From contig VWPU01012714.1 in the NCBI GenBank assembly GCA_013398955.1, positions 1 to 64,000 on the forward strand: DNA of 64,000 nucleotides, given 5' to 3'. A program made the translations under genes and the position numbers. Source of the stretch: Callaeas wilsoni. Taxonomy: Eukaryota > Chordata > Aves > Passeriformes > Callaeidae. Below, piece by piece: positions 62,441-64,000 of this stretch; position 1 is the first letter of the stretch; each line of letters begins with the position of its first letter. The notes below the pieces were generated by a model. That model did no database searches and was not told the origin of the DNA. It saw only the letters and a list, made by a program, of their open reading frames with translations.

Positions 62441-64000
62441 TACAATAGCAAAGTGACACTACCAAACTGCTGGTAACACACATGTAGCTGTACTGCTGGA
62501 ACTTTAATGCCCTTTTGAGACACAAGAAACCTGCAACTCTATTTCCCATCAGGACAGTGATGCCACCAGGAAAGCCTTTTAACCACAGGTCTCCCACTGC
62601 TTAAACTCATTCTTTGGCATGGGTCCAGGAGCTGTGGGATTCCATAAGGCAGGATTCCCTCACCCCATCCCGGAGCTGTGCCTCAGCTCCTGTGGGAGCA
62701 GAGGGACAAATGTCTGTGTCATTTGTGGCTGAGCTGCTGTGAGTCCCCTTCACCCGAGCCTTGGGAAGCAGCGGCTGCTGCTTCCATCTGCGGACCCCTC
62801 GTCCCTGCCGTGAACCTCCACCTGGCCGGAAAAATGTCCTTTCTCAAAACCACCAAAATACTCCAAAACTGAGCAGGAATGCTCCTGCTATTTGAGATGC
62901 AGGGTAAGATTTGCAGAAGGGATGGATTACTCTTGGGTTTTAATCAAACTCTTAGATTAGGGCTCACTTGCTGCTTTATCCTTCGAGTTTTCTTTTCCTG
63001 AAATGGCTGCAATGATGTCCTAAATGACAGATGGACCAAACTTTATGGTATTTTGCATATCTTATTGCTATGAAAGATGATTCATTTTTAAATACTTTGA
63101 GACTTCTTTATTCCTGTTCATTTCATCAGCTTTAATCAGGTTTTGATATACAGTTAACATACTTGCTAACCAAATCTGCAATCAATACGAATAAATTAAG
63201 TAAGTGGGCTGTTTAAAGGAAAGGAAGAGGAGGATTTTTTCTGATCCTTGGCTCTGGTGCACACAGTTCCAGAGTGACACTTGCAAAGCCTTTCTGAGCC
63301 TCTCAGAGCAGGCACTGGAAAGGCAGAGGTGAGCACCCATCCCATTGGATTTTGGTGCTGCTCTTCAGTCCCCCAGGCACGAGATAAATTCCAGAGTGAG
63401 AGGAGGAGATGAGGTTTCTTCTGCCTGGCAACTCTTCTGAGTTTCCTTTAAAATGTGCCTGTAACTATGAAAACTGGCAAAAGCCTCTCTGTGTGCTGGG
63501 CACTAGTGCACTTCCATCCTCCCTGGAAATTTGGCTAATAAACCCCCCAATGTTTACATAAAGCAGAGAAGAAATATGTTGAGGAAGCAATTTCATTTTC
63601 AAACTAGAATGGAAGTACTGCAATTAACGGAAAGAAAAAAGACAAATATAAAAAGTAGGCATTAAAAAACCTGTTATGTGTTTCAGAACAGCAATTAAAG
63701 GAAATGATTCACTGTAGAGCCCCTGTTGAAAAGATTAAAGAAAACCGCTGCATCTTTCTCAAGAAGAATTACAGTTTGAAGGGGGGTTTCATGCTGGTAT
63801 AATGCTAGTTTATTTACAGATATTCAATATTTATCTTACTAGCATTCATATGAGCAGTAAGGCAAGCTAATGTTACCATCATTATACACATCATTCTGTT
63901 TTATTTCATTTGACTGGTTGTTGTAAAATTAATGTTTGCACTGTTGCCAGTCGATCTCATTCAAGCCTCATCTATGCTCTTTATAGGTTCCAATTTGGGG

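Larger units (their letters stand above)
52303..64000 (-). other. TSPAN7: TSPAN7 intron 1 (partial, at least 11.7 kb)
   Basis: Non-coding to the window edge. Exon 1, with its expected CpG-island promoter and N-terminal about 27 codons, was not found, consistent with the long first intron of this gene in other vertebrates. Contents include a poly-A tract (54382-54398), a purine-rich segment (60530-60960) and an A/C-rich low-complexity segment (62180-62440). No other gene was recognised. Confidence 0.85.

Overview
The window is vertebrate nuclear DNA, almost certainly from a bird and probably a passerine. The interspersed repeats are CR1 LINE 3' ends and solo LTRs of avian endogenous retrovirus types. 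The one gene recognised is TSPAN7 (tetraspanin-7), encoded on the minus strand. No prokaryotic-style operons, CRISPR arrays, rRNA or tRNA genes were found, and nearly all long ORFs here are chance reading frames in non-coding DNA.

Layout. Positions 1-800 are a dense CpG island carrying three direct CCAAT boxes, a CACGTG E-box and a palindromic RFX-type X-box. It is a promoter whose gene most likely lies off the left edge. In human and other vertebrates the gene 3' of TSPAN7 is MID1IP1, so that gene is a candidate, by synteny only. About 32 kb of intergenic DNA follows (0.8-33 kb). It holds smaller orphan CpG-rich patches (5.5, 11.3 and 31 kb), several CR1 fragments, two copies of one LTR family in opposite orientation (15.3-15.9 kb and 26.2-26.9 kb, each with its own target-site duplication), two members of another LTR family (19.0-19.6 and 24.2-24.6 kb), and a recent 264-bp tandem duplication (31.8-32.3 kb).

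From 33 kb to the right edge lies TSPAN7. Six consecutive in-frame coding exons, all with GT-AG boundaries, give 222 residues. Together with the about 27 residues expected from exon 1, which is off the right edge, this matches the 249-residue length I recall for the mammalian protein. The stop codon is followed after four bases by a strong splice donor, so the 3'UTR appears to sit mainly on a separate terminal exon (about 33030-34150). The intron between them contains an intact-looking 503-bp solo LTR. A second LTR of a different family lies in the 7-kb intron upstream.

The exons make one product: a four-pass membrane scaffold with a six-cysteine large extracellular loop and a C-terminal PDZ-binding tail. 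I found no undescribed multi-gene system. The most unusual items are the 3'UTR-only last exon with its LTR-bearing intron, the inverted LTR pair, the young 264-bp tandem duplication, and the promoter island with a perfect X-box.
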